Assembly: GCA_030673005.1 (NCBI GenBank)
Contig: DAOVFI010000152.1
Location: 1 to 6,168, forward strand
Source: Planctomycetales bacterium
Lineage (GTDB): Bacteria > Planctomycetota > Phycisphaerae > SM23-33
DNA length: 6,168 bases
Reading direction: 5' to 3'
This document shows positions 5,158 to 6,168 of this stretch, in pieces. Made by a program: the position numbers and the translations under genes. The notes beneath the pieces were generated by a model. The model saw nothing but the letters and a program-made list of their open reading frames with translations. It was not told the DNA's origin and did not search any database. The stretch's first letter is position 1. Each line of letters starts with the position of its first letter.

Positions 5158-5757
5158 ATGACCGACAACGTTGCGACCGCCTCGGATGGAATGTTCGACC
5201 GGGAGGGCAGTAGCGCCGATGCTTTCTCGTCGGCGGGGTGTGCGCGGGTGGATGCGTCTGATTTTGACGGGATCGTAGAGGCGCATCGCCGCCGGATAAC
5301 TCGGCTGGTGTACCGCCTGCTGGGCTGGTCGGACGACGCAGAGGACGTAGTCCAGGAAGTGTTCCTGTCGGCCTTGAAGAACATCAAGGCGTTTCGCGGC
5401 GAAAGCGGGTTATCGACGTGGCTGATGCGAATTGCCGTCAACAAGTGCCGTAGCCATCGCAGAAGTCTTCGCGTGCGGCTGAGGTTGTTGGCGGGTGCCG
5501 CCGAACGGGTCCGCCGGACGCGCTCTGCGAGGCCGGAAGACGCCTCGGCGGACGCCGAGACGTTTCGCCGCGTTCGCCGGGCAGTGCGCGCCCTGCCGGT
5601 TCGATACCGCGAAGTAGTTGTCCTGCGGTACCTGGAGGAGACGCCGACGACCGAAGTGGCCGAGATTCTGGGCATCTCGCAGGCGGCAGTCGATACACGG
5701 CTGCATCGAGCGAGACGACGACTCAAAGACCTGCTGGGCGACATCATGGAGGATTAG
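5158..5757 (+). CDS. ECF-type RNA polymerase sigma factor (sigma70 group 4)
   Basis: A 199-residue alternative sigma factor with only regions 2 and 4. Region 2 spans about 36-102, with DDAEDVVQEVFLSALKNI (59-76) and the DNA-melting/-10 stretch FRGESGLSTWLMRIAVNKCR (79-98). An Arg-rich linker runs from about 103 to 135. Region 4 spans about 139-195: RALPVRYREVVVLRYLEE (144-161), then the -35-binding helix-turn-helix TTEVAEILGISQAAVDTRL (164-182) and HRARRRLKDLL. The first 35 residues are polar and unconserved. I prefer ATG 5158 to the in-frame GTG at 5152, because AAGGTGG (5149-5155) just upstream can serve as ribosome-binding site although it sits close. ATG 5191 is another possible start. 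It is followed after 3 bp by a membrane-protein gene, the usual sigma/anti-sigma arrangement. The target regulon is unknown. Confidence 0.93.
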   Translation: MTDNVATASDGMFDREGSSADAFSSAGCARVDASDFDGIVEAHRRRITRLVYRLLGWSDDAEDVVQEVFLSALKNIKAFRGESGLSTWLMRIAVNKCRSHRRSLRVRLRLLAGAAERVRRTRSARPEDASADAETFRRVRRAVRALPVRYREVVVLRYLEETPTTEVAEILGISQAAVDTRLHRARRRLKDLLGDIMED

Positions 5758-5760
5758 ATT

Positions 5761-6168
5761 ATGGAAACTAAAGCACCGGACAAGTTGAAAGAGTTACTAC
5801 AGCGTGCCGACGCCGCTGCCGATCCGCCGCCGGAATTGCCCGCCGATTTCGCGCTTCGGCTGCACCATCTTGCGCTGCGTAAAAGGCATTTTCGAATCGG
5901 GCTGGGCGCGACGGCCGCCGCTGCTGCCGTTGTGGCGGCAGTGGGGTTGACCCTGCTGCTTATATCCGGTCCCGGTGATGACCGGGGGCCGGGCGATGGG
6001 ATAGAAATCATCAAGAAGATGGATGTTAATCAGAACGATGAGATCGCGGCGATTCGCGCCGAGGTTGCCCGCCTGGAGGCCGAGGTCGCCTCGCGCCTGG
6101 CCGTCGTGCGGCACATGGAAGCGCTGGAGGCTGCTTACCGTCGCAGGGATGAACTGCGGCGCCGGTTG
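5761..6168 (+). CDS. Single-pass membrane protein with coiled coil, putative sigma-factor partner, 3'-truncated
   Basis: Starts at ATG 5761 and stays open to the window end (136 codons visible). GGAGG (5748-5752), 8 nt upstream, lies inside the end of the sigma gene, so the two are translationally close. Residues 1-45 are polar and include a PPPELPADFALRLHHLALRK segment. About 46-69 is one hydrophobic span, rich in Ala, Leu and Val, preceded by Arg/Lys (RKRHFR), suggesting an N-in orientation. A Gly/Asp/Pro hinge (70-80) follows. From about 92 the sequence is a heptad coiled coil (a/d positions Ile95, Ile98, Val102, Leu105, Val109, Val116, Met119). No HxxxCxxC zinc anti-sigma motif is visible. 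Position and topology suggest an anti-sigma factor whose short cytosolic tail binds the sigma factor, with an exported sensor part. This is inference; no sequence family is recognised. Confidence 0.75.
   Translation, partial: METKAPDKLKELLQRADAAADPPPELPADFALRLHHLALRKRHFRIGLGATAAAAAVVAAVGLTLLLISGPGDDRGPGDGIEIIKKMDVNQNDEIAAIRAEVARLEAEVASRLAVVRHMEALEAAYRRRDELRRRL

Noticed and set aside
4419..5747. Minus-strand open frame of 442 codons, the longest in the window
   Set aside because: It runs antisense to both the ECF sigma gene and the PilZ gene, whose protein motifs are clear. Its product is Ser/Arg/Thr-rich low-complexity sequence with no domain.

Overview
The window is GC-rich bacterial chromosome carrying seven protein-coding genes. 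Two are cut by the window edges, and there are three sizeable intergenic stretches. No rRNA, tRNA, CRISPR array, transposase or phage gene is visible. The gene set is mostly housekeeping or regulatory: amino-sugar catabolism, glycolysis, a damage-control type phosphatase, a GNAT acetyltransferase, a PilZ protein and an ECF sigma factor. The short intergenic palindromes (AGCCCC...GGGGCG and CCCAGGGC...GCCCTGGG) resemble dispersed repeats I associate with planctomycete and related PVC genomes. That, with the ECF sigma/membrane-protein pair, makes a planctomycete-like organism my best guess. This is inference, not proof.

Layout. 1-960 (+): 5'-truncated nagA-type N-acetylglucosamine-6-phosphate deacetylase. 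985-1875 (-): DUF89/ARMT1-like metal-dependent phosphatase, convergent with nagA across only 24 bp. 1876-2204: divergent intergenic region with a strong GC hairpin and candidate promoters. 2205-2783 (+): RimJ/RimL-type GNAT acetyltransferase. 2784-2959: two copies of a 37-bp direct repeat flanking a small hairpin, then a weak terminator-like stem. 2960-4072 (-): PfkA-superfamily 6-phosphofructokinase with an unusual Gly/Lys phosphoryl-donor signature. 4073-4424: divergent promoter region. 4425-4751 (+): stand-alone PilZ protein with both c-di-GMP motifs. 4752-5157: cluster of palindromic repeats and an AT-richer leader. 5158-5757 (+): ECF sigma factor. 5761 to the window end (+): tightly coupled single-pass membrane protein with a coiled coil, a candidate non-zinc anti-sigma factor or partner.

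How the genes fit together. NagA makes glucosamine-6-phosphate, which (after deamination elsewhere) enters glycolysis as fructose-6-phosphate, the substrate of phosphofructokinase. The DUF89 protein may remove stray sugar phosphates. These three do not form an operon, so the link is thematic only. The one clear operon is the sigma factor plus the membrane protein (3-bp gap, with the second ribosome-binding site inside the end of the first gene).

I see no convincing new multi-gene system. The points most worth checking are the repeat families, the phosphofructokinase donor specificity, the NagA metal-site and C-terminal variation, and the sigma/membrane-protein pair.
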